The notes under the pieces were generated by a model that was not told the DNA's origin, did not search any database, and saw only the letters and a list, made by a program, of their open reading frames with translations. 64,000 nucleotides of DNA from Melaminivora jejuensis (GTDB taxonomy: Bacteria; Pseudomonadota; Gammaproteobacteria; Burkholderiales; Burkholderiaceae_C): the NCBI RefSeq assembly GCF_017811175.1, contig NZ_JACWIJ010000002.1, positions 186,001 through 250,000 on the forward strand, in the 5' to 3' direction. Shown one piece after another: positions 21,012 to 29,624 of this stretch. Positions within the stretch are counted from its first letter, which is position 1. The number at the start of each line of letters is the position of its first letter. The translations under genes and the position numbers were made by a program.

Positions 21012-22071
21012 GCTTGTCCTGCCAGGTCGGTGTTTTTGATGGGAAATATGACTCTAGCCCTTGTACCACCAGCGTCTCCAGCTATCAATTCGAGAGTTCC
21101 GGCAGGGCCGTACAGGGCGGTCAGGCGCTGGCGCACCTGGCTCAGGCCGAAGTGACTGGTGCTGCTGTCGGCCTTGGCCGGCAGCGCGGCGGACAGGCCG
21201 GCGCCATCGTCGTGCACGCTCAGGCACAGCAATGCGCCGGGCAGCAGTTCGGCGCGCACCTGCAGCGTGCCGCCCGCCAGTTGCGGCTCCAGGCCGTGGC
21301 GGATGGCGTTTTCCACCAGCGGCTGCAGCACCAGCGCCGGCACGGGCAGGGTGGCCAGCGCCGGCGGCAGCTCCAGGCGGTAGGCCAGGCGCGGCCCCAG
21401 GCGCACGGCGATCAGTGCCAGGTAGTCCTGCAGGAGCGCGAACTCATCGGCCAGCGGATGCAGCGCAGTGCGCGAGGCCCCCAGCGTGGCGCGCAGCCAG
21501 GCGTTCAGGTGATCCAGCATGTCCAGCGCACGCGGCGTGTCGCTGGCGATCAGCGCGCGCAGGTTGGCCAGGGTGTTGAACAGCATGTGCGGCTCCAGCT
21601 GCGCCTGCAGCAGGCTCAGGCGGGCCTGCACGGCGTCGCGCTGGGCCTGTGCGGCTTCGAGCGCCAGGCGCCGGGCATGGGCACGGCTGTACATGAAGAA
21701 CGACACCGCCACCGCCGCCAGCACGGTGATGACCAGCGTCGAGGCCAGCCAGGGGCTGCGCCAGATGGGCTGCGGCTGGCCGCTGTAGCGGTCGCCCAGC
21801 GCCGAGCCCAGCAGCAGGCCGACCAGGCTGCCAGCGGCCACCAGCGCTGCGCCGCGCCAGCCGTGCGGCCAGGAACCATCTGCGGCAAAGGCCAGCCGCC
21901 CGGCCTCGATGACCAGCCAGGCGACGCCGCCGATGGCCAGCGAATACACCAGTTGCTCGTCCCAGGCGCCGTGCCCGCCCACGGTGAGCGCCAGGGCGAT
22001 GACGCAGCAGAACGCTGCGGTGACGAGGCCGTCGCGCAGCAGCTGGCGCAGGGGGGCGGGCTGACGGGCAT
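21008..22071 (-). CDS. LytS-type sensor histidine kinase (start affected by apparent 1-base deletion)
   Basis: The N-terminal part has four membrane helices (GLVTAAFCCVIALALTVGG to WLASTLVITVLAAVAVSFFM). The His_kinase domain follows, with phospho-His in QLEPHMLFNTLANLRALI and ATP-binding LVENAIRHGLEP and DDGAG. The main frame has no ATG, GTG or TTG before the first helix. ATG 22071, one frame over, gives MPVSPPP and joins the kinase frame if one base is added to the six-G run at 22051-22056 (MPVSPPPLRQLLRDGLVT). The real product is then about 354 residues. It pairs with the LytTR regulator downstream. Confidence 0.88.
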
Positions 22072-22197
22072 GGGGCGATTGTGCGTTGTGCGTTGCGTGC
22101 TGGACGAGCTGTCCGCGAACCCTTGGCGCACAACGCACGTGCGTTTGCCGGCACGTGAAAGGCTTGTTTGCCGCAATGCTGTTGAAAGGGCCGGCGC

Positions 22198-22503
22198 TCA
22201 AGGCCGGCGCCTGCCGTGCAGCGCAGCGCGCTCGCGCTCCAGCAATTGGCTGTACAGGGCGCCGCCCGGGGCGCCCAGCCAGACGCCTGCGCCGTGCAGC
22301 AGCAAGCCCAGGCCCCAGCCCAGGGCCGGGTACACGGCCCAGGGATAGCTGCTGCGTGCGCACAGGAAGGCCAGCAGCAGATTGACCAGCACATAGACGC
22401 TGGCGTGCGAATACCAGCCCAGCTTGGCGCGGGCGCGCCGCTGCGCCAGGCGCTCCAGATCGGCTGCGAGGGGTGGGCTGGGGGCTGCGGGGTCGTGGTT
22501 CAT
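22198..22503 (-). CDS. 2TM domain-containing protein
   Basis: This 101-residue protein has a basic amphipathic N-terminal region (LERLAQRRARAKLGWYSHAS). Two membrane helices follow (VYVLVNLLLAFLCARS and WAVYPALGWGLGLLLHGAGV) with a short turn, the 2TM family pattern. A basic tail ends the protein. It lies 126 bases upstream of the LytS-type kinase on the same strand, where such proteins often sit, and is probably co-transcribed with the sensor system. The function is unknown. Confidence 0.85.
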   Translation of the reverse strand: MNHDPAAPSPPLAADLERLAQRRARAKLGWYSHASVYVLVNLLLAFLCARSSYPWAVYPALGWGLGLLLHGAGVWLGAPGGALYSQLLERERAALHGRRRP

Positions 22504-22866
22504 GGTCGTGCAGGGTGAGGTGGGCGGGATCAGGCCGGCGTTGCGGTGCTGGAAGTGCTGGCTGCTCCCCGCGGCATCTGCGGTGGGTGCATGGCAATCT
22601 GCATCCGCATGTCAGGCTCCTGGTGTGGTGGGCCGCACGGGCAAAAGTGCGATGCGCGCACTGTGCCGGGCAGGATGGCGGTGCGCCACGGCCATGCGAC
22701 GGATGGCCGCCAGGGGGGCGCCAGTTGCGCCAGGGGCGGCGTGGAAGGCGGCAGGAATGCGCTGGCGGCAGGCGGCGCTGCACGGGGACGCGCCAGGGTG
22801 GGGCCGATAATCCGCCGTTTTTTCCCGCCGCCCGGCGGGCTTCACCATTCAGGACGAGGAAAGCGC
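22504..22866. other. non-coding gap between the 2TM gene and uppP
   Basis: These 363 bases lie between divergent genes. Frames are open because of high GC, but none has a recognisable protein. The last 12 bases carry the uppP ribosome binding site (GAGGAA). I see no strong hairpin or repeat here. It must contain the promoters of both genes. Confidence 0.6.
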
Positions 22867-23691
22867 GTGGATACCGTATTGCTGCTCAAGGCCGCCATCA
22901 TGGGTGTGGTCGAGGGCTTGACCGAGTTTTTGCCCATCTCCTCCACCGGGCACCTGATCCTGGCAGGCAGCCTGCTGGGCTTCGACGACGCCAAGGCCAA
23001 GGTCTTCGACATCGCCATCCAGACTGGCGCCATCTTTGCCGTGATCCTGGTCTATTGGCAGCGCATCCACGCGACGCTGGTGCAGCTGCCCAGCCAGCGC
23101 CAGGCGCAGCGCTTCGCGCTCAACGTGCTGATCGGCTTCTTCCCCGCCGTGGTGCTGGGCCTGCTGTTTGGCCGCGCCATCAAGGAGCACCTGTTCACGC
23201 CCGTCGTCGTGGCCAGCACCTTCATCGTGGGCGGTTTCATCATCCTGTGGGCCGAGCGGCGCCAGCAGGTGGCCGTGCGTATCCAGAGCGTGGACGACAT
23301 GGGGCCGCTGGACGCGCTCAAGGTCGGCCTGGTGCAGTGCTTGGCCATGGTGCCGGGCACCAGCAGGAGCGGCGCGACCATCATCGGCGGCATGTTGCTG
23401 GGCCTGTCGCGCAAGGCCGCCACGGACTATTCGTTCTTCCTGGCCATCCCCACGCTGATCGGCGCCGGCGCCTACAGCCTGTACAAGGAGCGCGCGCTGC
23501 TGTCCGCCGCCGACATCCCGCTGTTCGCCGTGGGGCTGGTGTTTTCTTTTCTGAGTGCCTGGCTGTGCGTGCGCTGGCTGCTGCGCTACATCAGCTCGCA
23601 CAGCTTCGTGCCGTTTGCGTATTACCGCATCGCCTTCGGCCTGGTGGTGCTGGCCACGGCCTGGTCGGGGCTGGTGACCTGGGCAGACTGA
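22867..23691 (+). CDS. uppP: undecaprenyl-diphosphatase UppP (BacA)
   Basis: UppP recycles the cell-wall lipid carrier by dephosphorylating undecaprenyl diphosphate. The 274-residue integral membrane protein has both signatures: [17 protein letters not shown] near residues 17-33 and [19 protein letters not shown] near 161-180. GTG 22867 is chosen because GAGGAA lies 6 bases upstream and translation starts [20 protein letters not shown]. Confidence 0.96.
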   Translation: MDTVLLLKAAIMGVVEGLTEFLPISSTGHLILAGSLLGFDDAKAKVFDIAIQTGAIFAVILVYWQRIHATLVQLPSQRQAQRFALNVLIGFFPAVVLGLLFGRAIKEHLFTPVVVASTFIVGGFIILWAERRQQVAVRIQSVDDMGPLDALKVGLVQCLAMVPGTSRSGATIIGGMLLGLSRKAATDYSFFLAIPTLIGAGAYSLYKERALLSAADIPLFAVGLVFSFLSAWLCVRWLLRYISSHSFVPFAYYRIAFGLVVLATAWSGLVTWAD

Positions 23692-23711
23692 AGATTTTTC
23701 AGTGTTTTCCG

Positions 23712-23746
23712 GCTCAAAGCCTTATCAGGCAAGCGCTGGGGGCTAT
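23712..23746 (-). repeat. dispersed repeat, copy 6
   Basis: TCAAAGCCTTATCAGGCAAG followed by CGCTGGGGGCTAT is a diverged complement of the consensus, between uppP and the terminator at 23764. Confidence 0.7.
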
Positions 23747-23763
23747 CTTTTTTGAGTGATTCA

Positions 23764-23803
23764 ATAAAAACCCGGTTTCGCTTGACGATAGAGCGAAACC
23801 GGG
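23764..23803 (-). terminator. rho-independent terminator of the YfaP-like gene
   Basis: CCCGGTTTCGCT (23771-23782) and AGCGAAACCGGG (23792-23803) are perfect 12-bp complements with a 9-base loop. On the minus strand the stem is followed by TTTTTATT. Confidence 0.9.
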
Positions 23804-23850
23804 CTGGAGCAATGTTGGCCTGTGGGCGTGTGAGTCGCCCGGTGCGCTGC

Positions 23851-24966
23851 TTATTTGCTCAGGCCACGCATCAGGCTCATGTCTTCGGCACGGCCAAACT
23901 GCGGTGCGGCCAACTCGACAGCACCCTTGTCGCCAGAGCGAACCTGGCCAGAACCGACATTGTTCATGACTGAATCGACAGGTGCCATGCTGACGGCGCC
24001 GTTGCTGTTGACGGTCAGCTCAAATACCGTCCACACATCGTTTCTGCCCAGGTAATTGGACAACGCTGGGGGAGTGAAGCGGTATTGCTGGCCATTGGCG
24101 AATTCCAGGCGTACCGACGCTCCTGATGCGCCGATGTTGGTCAGGCCCGAGTAGTGATGTACAGAGTAGCGGTACACCCCGGGGCGCAGCGTGCCGGTGG
24201 AGCCAGTGCTGGGGCAGGTGACGGTTTCGGGGCCGAAGGAAGTCACATCGTCCACATCCAGGCCGCAGACGCCGCCATTTGTCTTGTTGGCGTAAAACAC
24301 GTGGAAGCGGCTATCGGCTGTGGTTCCAGGCCCTGTCAGGTGCGAGTCCAGATCGGCTGGGTCTTGGCCCCAAGTGAGGATGATGCGGAACTGCCCTGCT
24401 CCCAGCCCTCCTTGGTTGGGATTGGAGGGAGACAGTGCAATGGCCGTACTGGCCGGCGTGTCGCATGACAGGGCAATGGCTTGGCTGGCTGGGACGTAAT
24501 CGCTTGCTGCTGCGTTGATGGTAAAGGTGCTGGCAGGCAGTCCGGAGAAAGAAACCTGTCCTTGAGCGTTGGTCTGGAGGGTCTGATTGCCCAAAGTGAC
24601 CGAGGCGTTGGCGATGGGGGCAGCCGCGCCGCGCACGGCATCGAATACCGAGACGGTGGCTGATGCACAGGCTTGCTGCGGATCAGTCTGGTCTATGCCG
24701 ATGGGCACCAGATGCAGGGTCGTGGGATCGAAGCGAAAGCGTACGTTGTAGCTGTTCTCGACCGTGGTGCTGGATCCGGGATCAAAGGGGTTAGGGACTG
24801 GAACCCGGATGCGGATGTTTTCCATCATCACATCGGATTGGGAAATGCCCGCTCCGCGCGATGACGAGAAATCGATCACCTGGGCTTGCGCCGTACTGCA
24901 TGCCAAGCTTACTGCAAACAAAAGTGCTGGCCGAAGCAAGGGAATGCCGAATGTTGTGCTATGCAT
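23851..24966 (-). CDS. secreted protein with carboxypeptidase-regulatory-like and YfaP-like domains
   Basis: The 371-residue protein has a clear signal peptide (LLRPALLFAVSLACSTAQAQ, cleavage likely after AQA near residue 29). Residues ~100-165 form a Cna-B/carboxypeptidase-regulatory-like beta sandwich (IANASVTLGNQTLQTNAQGQ). Residues ~190-320 match the YfaP/DUF2135 pattern (ILTWGQDPADLDSHLTGP, YRYSVHHYSG). Such domains occur in periplasmic or surface proteins. An AGGAGGAG site precedes ATG 24966. Codon use is less GC-biased than in neighbours (many A/T third positions), which hints at acquisition. The function is unknown. Confidence 0.85.
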   Translation of the reverse strand: MHSTTFGIPLLRPALLFAVSLACSTAQAQVIDFSSSRGAGISQSDVMMENIRIRVPVPNPFDPGSSTTVENSYNVRFRFDPTTLHLVPIGIDQTDPQQACASATVSVFDAVRGAAAPIANASVTLGNQTLQTNAQGQVSFSGLPASTFTINAAASDYVPASQAIALSCDTPASTAIALSPSNPNQGGLGAGQFRIILTWGQDPADLDSHLTGPGTTADSRFHVFYANKTNGGVCGLDVDDVTSFGPETVTCPSTGSTGTLRPGVYRYSVHHYSGLTNIGASGASVRLEFANGQQYRFTPPALSNYLGRNDVWTVFELTVNSNGAVSMAPVDSVMNNVGSGQVRSGDKGAVELAAPQFGRAEDMSLMRGLSK

Positions 24967-25088
24967 GGTGAACTCCTCCTGGGGGCTTGCCCCTGTTGAT
25001 GAAAACTAACGAAATTATTGTCAGATGGTTCAAAACTTGTTGCAAGCTGGTTGGGCAATGATGCAGGAGAGTTTTTCGCCTCTGACGC

Positions 25089-25919
25089 TCATTTTTTTTT
25101 GCTGTGCTTGTGGCTGATGGCTTGCAAATTCAGCAATGCGGCCTCGATCGCTGCCGCCGTGGTCAGCGGCTGCTCCATCGGGAACAGGTGGCTGCCGTCC
25201 AGCATCGTGATGCGGCCCTGAGTGATGCGCTCGGTCAGCGTCATGCCGACCTGGCGCATCTCTACCGACGAGCGCCCGCCGATGAAGGCCGCCGGGCAGC
25301 GCAGCGGGTGGCGGCGCAGGAGCGCGTCCAGGTTGTGCGGCAGGGTGTTGTAGATGGCGGTCTCCACCTCGCGCTCGAAGGCCAGCACGCGCTTGCCGTC
25401 CTGATCGAGCAGGCCGTGCTCCACATAGTCGCGCAGCACCTGGGGATCCCAGCGGGCAAATATTTTCTTGCGCTGGAAGTGCTCCAGAGCTTCTTCGCTG
25501 CTGGCCCAGGTGTTGCGCCGCGCGCGGCTGATGCGTCCGGGCGATAGCGCGCCCAGCAGTGGCGTGCGCTTGGCCACGCCCACGGCGCTGGCGCGCCAGC
25601 CGCCCACCAGGGGCGAGTCGATCAGCAGCACGCCGCGTGCCAGTTCGGGGTGGCGCGCAGCCGCCATGGCGCTCAGGATGCCGCCCAGCGAGTGCCCGAC
25701 CAGAAAGACCGGCTCGCCACTGGCGCGTTGCTGCTCGGCGGCGAAGTCGGCCAGTTGCTGTACCAGGTGCGGCCAATTGCTGGTGACCGGATAGCGTGGG
25801 TCGTGGCCGAAGCGCTGCGGGCCGGCCACGGTGAAGCCGCGTGCGCGCAGGTGCTCGAACAGCACCCGGTAGGTACCCAGGGGGAAGCTGTTGGCGTGGG
25901 AAAAGACGATGGTCGCCAT
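25089..25919 (-). CDS. alpha/beta hydrolase
   Basis: The 276-residue protein has an alpha/beta hydrolase fold. The oxyanion region is IVFSHANSFPLGTYRVL, and the nucleophile elbow is FLVGHSLGGILSAMAA (Ser near residue 77). An acid region and the terminal histidine in MLDGSHLFPMEQP follow. The start MATIVFSHANSFP (ATG 25919) is immediately before the first strand, as usual. The substrate is unknown; esterase or lipase-like activity is plausible. It is divergent from the GT2 gene. Confidence 0.9.
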   Translation of the reverse strand: MATIVFSHANSFPLGTYRVLFEHLRARGFTVAGPQRFGHDPRYPVTSNWPHLVQQLADFAAEQQRASGEPVFLVGHSLGGILSAMAAARHPELARGVLLIDSPLVGGWRASAVGVAKRTPLLGALSPGRISRARRNTWASSEEALEHFQRKKIFARWDPQVLRDYVEHGLLDQDGKRVLAFEREVETAIYNTLPHNLDALLRRHPLRCPAAFIGGRSSVEMRQVGMTLTERITQGRITMLDGSHLFPMEQPLTTAAAIEAALLNLQAISHKHSKKK

Positions 25920-26042
25920 GGCTGCAACGGAAAAGGACGCGCCTGGACAGCGCGACCGGGGTTTTTGGCAAGGGCGCAAGTGTAGGGCGGGCGCGACGCC
26001 GGCGAGGCGCTGGCCGGGCGCAGTTTTGGGACAATCCGCGCG

Positions 26043-27074
26043 ATGACCGATGACGCCCGACCGCTGCACGCCGACTACGCGCCGGCAGCCCCGCCCGCTG
26101 CCCTGCCCAGGCCGGCGCTGCGCCTGAGCTGCGTGGTGCCGGCCTACAACGAGGAGGCCAATTTGCAGCCCTTCGTCCATGCCCTGGCGCAGGCGGTGGG
26201 GCAGTTGACGGCGCAGTTCGAGATCATCGTCGTCAACGACGGCAGCCGCGACGGGACGCACGATGCGGCACTGGCGCTGGCGCAGGCGGGCCTGCCGGTG
26301 CGCTACCTGGCGCTGTCGCGCAATTTCGGCAAGGAGGCGGCGCTGTCGGCCGGCATCGACCACGCGCGCGGCAATGCCGTGCTGCTGATCGATGCCGACT
26401 TCCAGCATCCATTGGCCATGTTGCCCGAGATGCACAGCCTGTGGCTGCTGGGCTACGACATGGTCTATGGAGTGATCGCCGACCGCTCGGCGGAAGGCAG
26501 CGCCAAGCGCCTGGGCACGGAGCTGTTCTATCACCTGCTCAACAGCGGCAATCGCGTCAAGGTGCCGCCGCACGCGGGTGACTTTCGCTGGATGGACAGG
26601 CGCGTGGCCGAGGCGCTCAAGAGCCTGCCCGAGCATCACCGCTTCATGAAGGGCCTGTACGCCTGGGTCGGCTTCAAGACGGCGGCGCTGCCCTTCGTGC
26701 CGCAGGATCGCGCCGCCGGGCAGTCCAGCTTCAACCTGCGCCGCCTGGGCTCGCTGGCGCTGCTGGGCTTGACCTCGTTCACCACTATCCCGCTGCGCGT
26801 GTGGAGCTTCATCGGCACGGCGGTGGCGCTCATCGCGCTGGGCTATGGCGCCTGGATCACCGTGGAGACGCTCATGTTCGGCAACGACCTGGACGGCTGG
26901 CCGACGCTGGCCGCCGGCATGATGCTGTTTGCCGGCGTGCAGCTGATGTCGATCGGCGTGCTGGGCGAGTACATCGGGCGCATCTACGATGAGGTCAAGC
27001 ACCGGCCCAGCTATCTGCTGGCGCGCGACGACGACCACAGTCCGCTGCGCGGCGACGGCAGCCGGGAGAGCTGA
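26043..27074 (+). CDS. GT2 polyprenyl-phosphate glycosyltransferase (GtrB/ArnC-like)
   Basis: The 343-residue protein has a GT-A domain: LSCVVPAYNEEANLQPF, IIVVNDGSRDGTHD and the DxD-type LLIDADFQHPLAM. Two C-terminal membrane helices follow (VWSFIGTAVALIALGYGAW, AAGMMLFAGVQLMSIGVLGEY), typical of enzymes that load sugars on undecaprenyl phosphate. It heads a tight three-gene unit with a GtrA-type protein and a ChbG/HpnK deacetylase, suggesting synthesis, flipping and trimming of a lipid-linked sugar. The start follows GGACAATCCGCGCG, so the message may be nearly leaderless. Confidence 0.93.
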   Translation: MTDDARPLHADYAPAAPPAALPRPALRLSCVVPAYNEEANLQPFVHALAQAVGQLTAQFEIIVVNDGSRDGTHDAALALAQAGLPVRYLALSRNFGKEAALSAGIDHARGNAVLLIDADFQHPLAMLPEMHSLWLLGYDMVYGVIADRSAEGSAKRLGTELFYHLLNSGNRVKVPPHAGDFRWMDRRVAEALKSLPEHHRFMKGLYAWVGFKTAALPFVPQDRAAGQSSFNLRRLGSLALLGLTSFTTIPLRVWSFIGTAVALIALGYGAWITVETLMFGNDLDGWPTLAAGMMLFAGVQLMSIGVLGEYIGRIYDEVKHRPSYLLARDDDHSPLRGDGSRES

Positions 27075-27075
27075 C

Positions 27076-27501
27076 TTGCCACCCATGCTGGCGCGCGCCG
27101 TGCAGGCGCTGCGGGGCTTGCCGCAGGCCCTGCAGTTCATCGTCGTGGGCGCAGCAGCGGCCAGCACGCACCTGCTGGCCGTGGCGCTGTGGGTGGCGCT
27201 GGCCCAGGTGCCGCCGCTGCTGGCTAATGTGCTGGCTTTTTTTGTCGCCTTCGGCGTGAGCTACTGCGGCCACGCCTGGCTGACCTTTGCCGATGCCCAG
27301 GCACGCCACTGGCGGGCGGCGCTGCGCTATTTCCTGGTGGCCAGCGTGTCCTTTGCCGCCAACGAGCTGCTGTACGCCCTGGCCCTGCGCTGGCTGCCCT
27401 GGCATTACCTGGTCAGTTTGCTGGCGGTGTTGCTGCTGGTGGCGGTGGGGACGTTCGTGTTCAGCAAGTTCTGGGCCTTCCGGGCCACCGGGCCGGCATG
27501 A
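27076..27501 (+). CDS. GtrA family protein (putative glycolipid flippase)
   Basis: This ~141-residue protein has four membrane helices (ALQFIVVGAAAASTHLLAVA, PLLANVLAFFVAFGVSYCGH, YFLVASVSFAANELLYALAL, LVSLLAVLLLVAVGTFVFSK). It matches the GtrA family, thought to move polyprenyl-phosphate sugars across the inner membrane. TTG 27076 is 1 base after the GT2 stop and 6 bases from GGGAGAG. ATG 27085 (138 residues) is the alternative start. Its stop overlaps the next ATG (ATGA at 27498-27501). Confidence 0.88.
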   Translation: MPPMLARAVQALRGLPQALQFIVVGAAAASTHLLAVALWVALAQVPPLLANVLAFFVAFGVSYCGHAWLTFADAQARHWRAALRYFLVASVSFAANELLYALALRWLPWHYLVSLLAVLLLVAVGTFVFSKFWAFRATGPA

Positions 27502-28361
27502 GCGGGCGGCGCGGGGAAGGCGGCAAGGGCGGCCCGCCGCTGCGCCGGCTGGTGCTGTGTGCGGATGACTATGCGCTGCATCCGCTGGTCGATCAGGCTG
27601 TGCAGGCGCTGGCACGCGCCGGGCGGCTGTCAGCCACCAGCTGCATGACCACGGCGCCGCACTGGCCGGCTGCAGCAGCGGCGCTGCGCGAGCTGAGGCC
27701 AGCGCTGGCGCTAGGCCTGCATTTCAATTTGACCGAGGGCCACGGCGGCCACGATGGCCATGTGCAGGGCGGCGCGCTGACCCTGGGCCAGGTGCTGCGC
27801 CGCGCCTACGCCGGCGGCCTGCGCGTGCCGGCGCTGCGTGCGCAGTGGGCCGTACAGCTCGACGCCTTCGAGCGCGCGCTGGGCACGCCGCCGGACTTCA
27901 TCGACGGCCATCAGCACGTGCATCAACTGCCCGGCGTGCGCCAGGCGCTGTTGCAGGAGCTGCAAGCGCGCTATGGGGCGCACGAGATGCCCTGGGTGCG
28001 CTCGACCTGGCCGGCGGGCAGCCTGTGGCGCAGCCCCAAGGCGGCGGCCATTGCGCTGCTGGGCGGCTGGACGGCCCGGCGCCAGCTGCGCCGTGCCGGT
28101 GTGGTCATGAACCGGGGATTTGGCGGCGTCTATGCCTTTGATGCGCCGGATGTGGCAGCCTATCGCGCCCACATGCGCCGCTGGCTGTCGCAGCTGCCTG
28201 ATGGCGGCCTGCTGATGTGCCACCCGGCGGCTGCGCCAGTGCCGCGCGACGGGCTGGCCGGGCAGCGGGTGGTGGAGTGGGACTATCTGCGCTCGCAGGC
28301 CTTTGCCCGCGACCTGGCGCAGGCTGGCTGCCGCCTGCACCAGGGGCCGATGCGCGGCTGA
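27498..28361 (+). CDS. ChbG/HpnK family deacetylase (YdjC-like)
   Basis: The 287-residue protein has the YdjC/ChbG metal-binding features: LVLCADDYALHPLVDQAV (Asp-Asp), LGLHFNLTEGHGG (His) and FIDGHQHVHQLPGV (HxxH-like). Family members deacetylate N-acetyl sugars, for example in chitobiose use or hopanoid lipid synthesis (HpnK). Coupling with GT2 and GtrA genes suggests that it acts on a lipid-linked N-acetylated sugar. The start overlaps the gtrA stop. Confidence 0.9.
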   Translation: MSGRRGEGGKGGPPLRRLVLCADDYALHPLVDQAVQALARAGRLSATSCMTTAPHWPAAAAALRELRPALALGLHFNLTEGHGGHDGHVQGGALTLGQVLRRAYAGGLRVPALRAQWAVQLDAFERALGTPPDFIDGHQHVHQLPGVRQALLQELQARYGAHEMPWVRSTWPAGSLWRSPKAAAIALLGGWTARRQLRRAGVVMNRGFGGVYAFDAPDVAAYRAHMRRWLSQLPDGGLLMCHPAAAPVPRDGLAGQRVVEWDYLRSQAFARDLAQAGCRLHQGPMRG

Positions 28362-28364
28362 GCC

Positions 28365-28749
28365 TGCCCTTCAGGCAATCCGGCCGAGCAAAAGGTACTC
28401 CATGAGTGCCTTTTGCACGTGCATTCGTTGTGGCTTCGGCCCGTGACCTGCGGCCACTTCACGTCCGCTGGCGCGGACATGAGCCTGCGCCGGAATCGAA
28501 TGCCGGCGCTGGCGCGCCGCCGTCTTGCCCTTCAGGCAATCCGGCCGAGCAAAAGGTACTCCATGAGTGCCTTTTGCACGTGCATTCGTTGTGGCTTCGG
28601 CCCGTGACCTGCGGCCACTTCACGTCCGCTGGCGCGGACATGAGCCTGCGCCGGAATCGAATGCCGGCGCTGGCGCGCCGCCGTCTTGCCCTTCAGGCAA
28701 TCCGGCCGAGCAAAAGGTACTCCATGAGTGCCTTTTGCACGTGCATTCG
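28365..28749. repeat. 161-bp tandem repeat, 2.4 copies, containing the argF 3' end
   Basis: Copy 1 spans 28365-28525, copy 2 spans 28526-28686 and a partial copy 3 spans 28687-28749. The first 63 bases of each copy are identical to the true end of argF (last ~18 codons, stop and a few bases). The remaining ~98 bases of copies 1 and 2 include a GTCCGC/GCGGAC hairpin and are of unknown origin. The copies appear identical, so the duplication is recent or gene-converted. It fills the 331-base gap between the deacetylase gene and argF; I see no gene in it. Confidence 0.95.
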
Positions 28750-29619
28750 ATTCTCTGCCTCGTCCCAGACGACGGACTGGGGGCCGTCGATCACGCCGGC
28801 GGTGACTTCCTCGCCCCGGTGCGCCGGCAGGCAGTGCATGAACAGCGCGTCCGGGCGGGCCTCGGCCATCATGGCTTCATCGACGCACCAGTCGGCAAAG
28901 GCGCGTCGGCGCTCCTCGTTCTCGGCCTCGAAGCCCATGCTGGTCCACACGTCCGTCGTGACCAGATCGGCGCTGCGGCAGGCATCGTGCGGGTTGCTGA
29001 AAAATTGATAGCTGCCAGCGCTTGCCCCACTTGCCCCAACGGCCAATTTCTCATCGATTTCATAGCCGCGCGGCGTGCTCACATGTACCCGAAAGCCCAG
29101 CAGTTCGGCAGCCTGCAGCCAGGTGTTGGCCATGTTGTTGCCATCGCCCACCCAGGCCACGGTCTTGCCTTGGATGGAGCCGCGTTGCTCGATGAAGGTG
29201 AAGATGTCGGCCAGGATCTGGCAGGGGTGGAACTCGTTGGTCAGGCCATTGATGACCGGCACGCGCGAGTGGGCGGCAAAGGCTTCGATCTTGGTTTGCT
29301 CGAAGGTGCGGATCATGACCAGATCGACCATGCGGCTGATGACCCGGGCCGAGTCCTCGATGGGCTCGGCGCGGCCCAGCTGGCTGTCGCCCGTGGTCAG
29401 ATGCACCACGCTGCCGCCGAGCTGGTACATGCCGGCCTCGAAGCTGACGCGGGTGCGCGTGCTGGCTTTCTCGAAGATCATGGCCAGCGTGCGGTCGGTG
29501 AGTGGGTGGTATTTCTCGTAGCCCTTGAACTTGGCCTTGATGGCCGCCGCGCGCTGGAACAGGTAGTGGTATTCGTCAGCCGTGAAATCGCTGAACTGCA
29601 GGTAATGCCGGATCGCCAT
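28693..29619 (-). CDS. argF: ornithine carbamoyltransferase
   Basis: ArgF makes citrulline from ornithine and carbamoyl phosphate. The 308-residue protein has the STRTR carbamoyl-phosphate motif (EKASTRTRVSFEAG), the HPCQILAD motif and HCLPAHRGEEV. Around residues 193-205 (AVGASGASAGSYQ) the protein departs from the usual sequence. This segment is encoded by a copy of the dispersed repeat, in frame, between EIDEKL and FFSNPHDA. The stop lies in the tandem repeat. argD is 5 bases upstream on the same strand. Confidence 0.96.
   Translation of the reverse strand: MAIRHYLQFSDFTADEYHYLFQRAAAIKAKFKGYEKYHPLTDRTLAMIFEKASTRTRVSFEAGMYQLGGSVVHLTTGDSQLGRAEPIEDSARVISRMVDLVMIRTFEQTKIEAFAAHSRVPVINGLTNEFHPCQILADIFTFIEQRGSIQGKTVAWVGDGNNMANTWLQAAELLGFRVHVSTPRGYEIDEKLAVGASGASAGSYQFFSNPHDACRSADLVTTDVWTSMGFEAENEERRRAFADWCVDEAMMAEARPDALFMHCLPAHRGEEVTAGVIDGPQSVVWDEAENRMHVQKALMEYLLLGRIA
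29007..29041 (+). repeat. dispersed repeat, copy 7, inside argF
   Basis: GATAGCTGCCAGCGCTTGCC is a good match to the consensus core. The following CCACTTGCCCCAACGGCC is diverged. It is antisense to argF and read in frame. Confidence 0.8.
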
Positions 29620-29624
29620 GGTGC

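Noticed and set aside
26034..27167. An upstream extension of the alpha/beta hydrolase frame on the minus strand
   Set aside because: It runs antisense to the GT2 gene; the hydrolase fold begins at ATG 25919.
28365..28749. A CRISPR array or a transposon
   Set aside because: The units are directly adjacent with no spacers, no terminal inverted repeats and no transposase; they contain a copied argF end.
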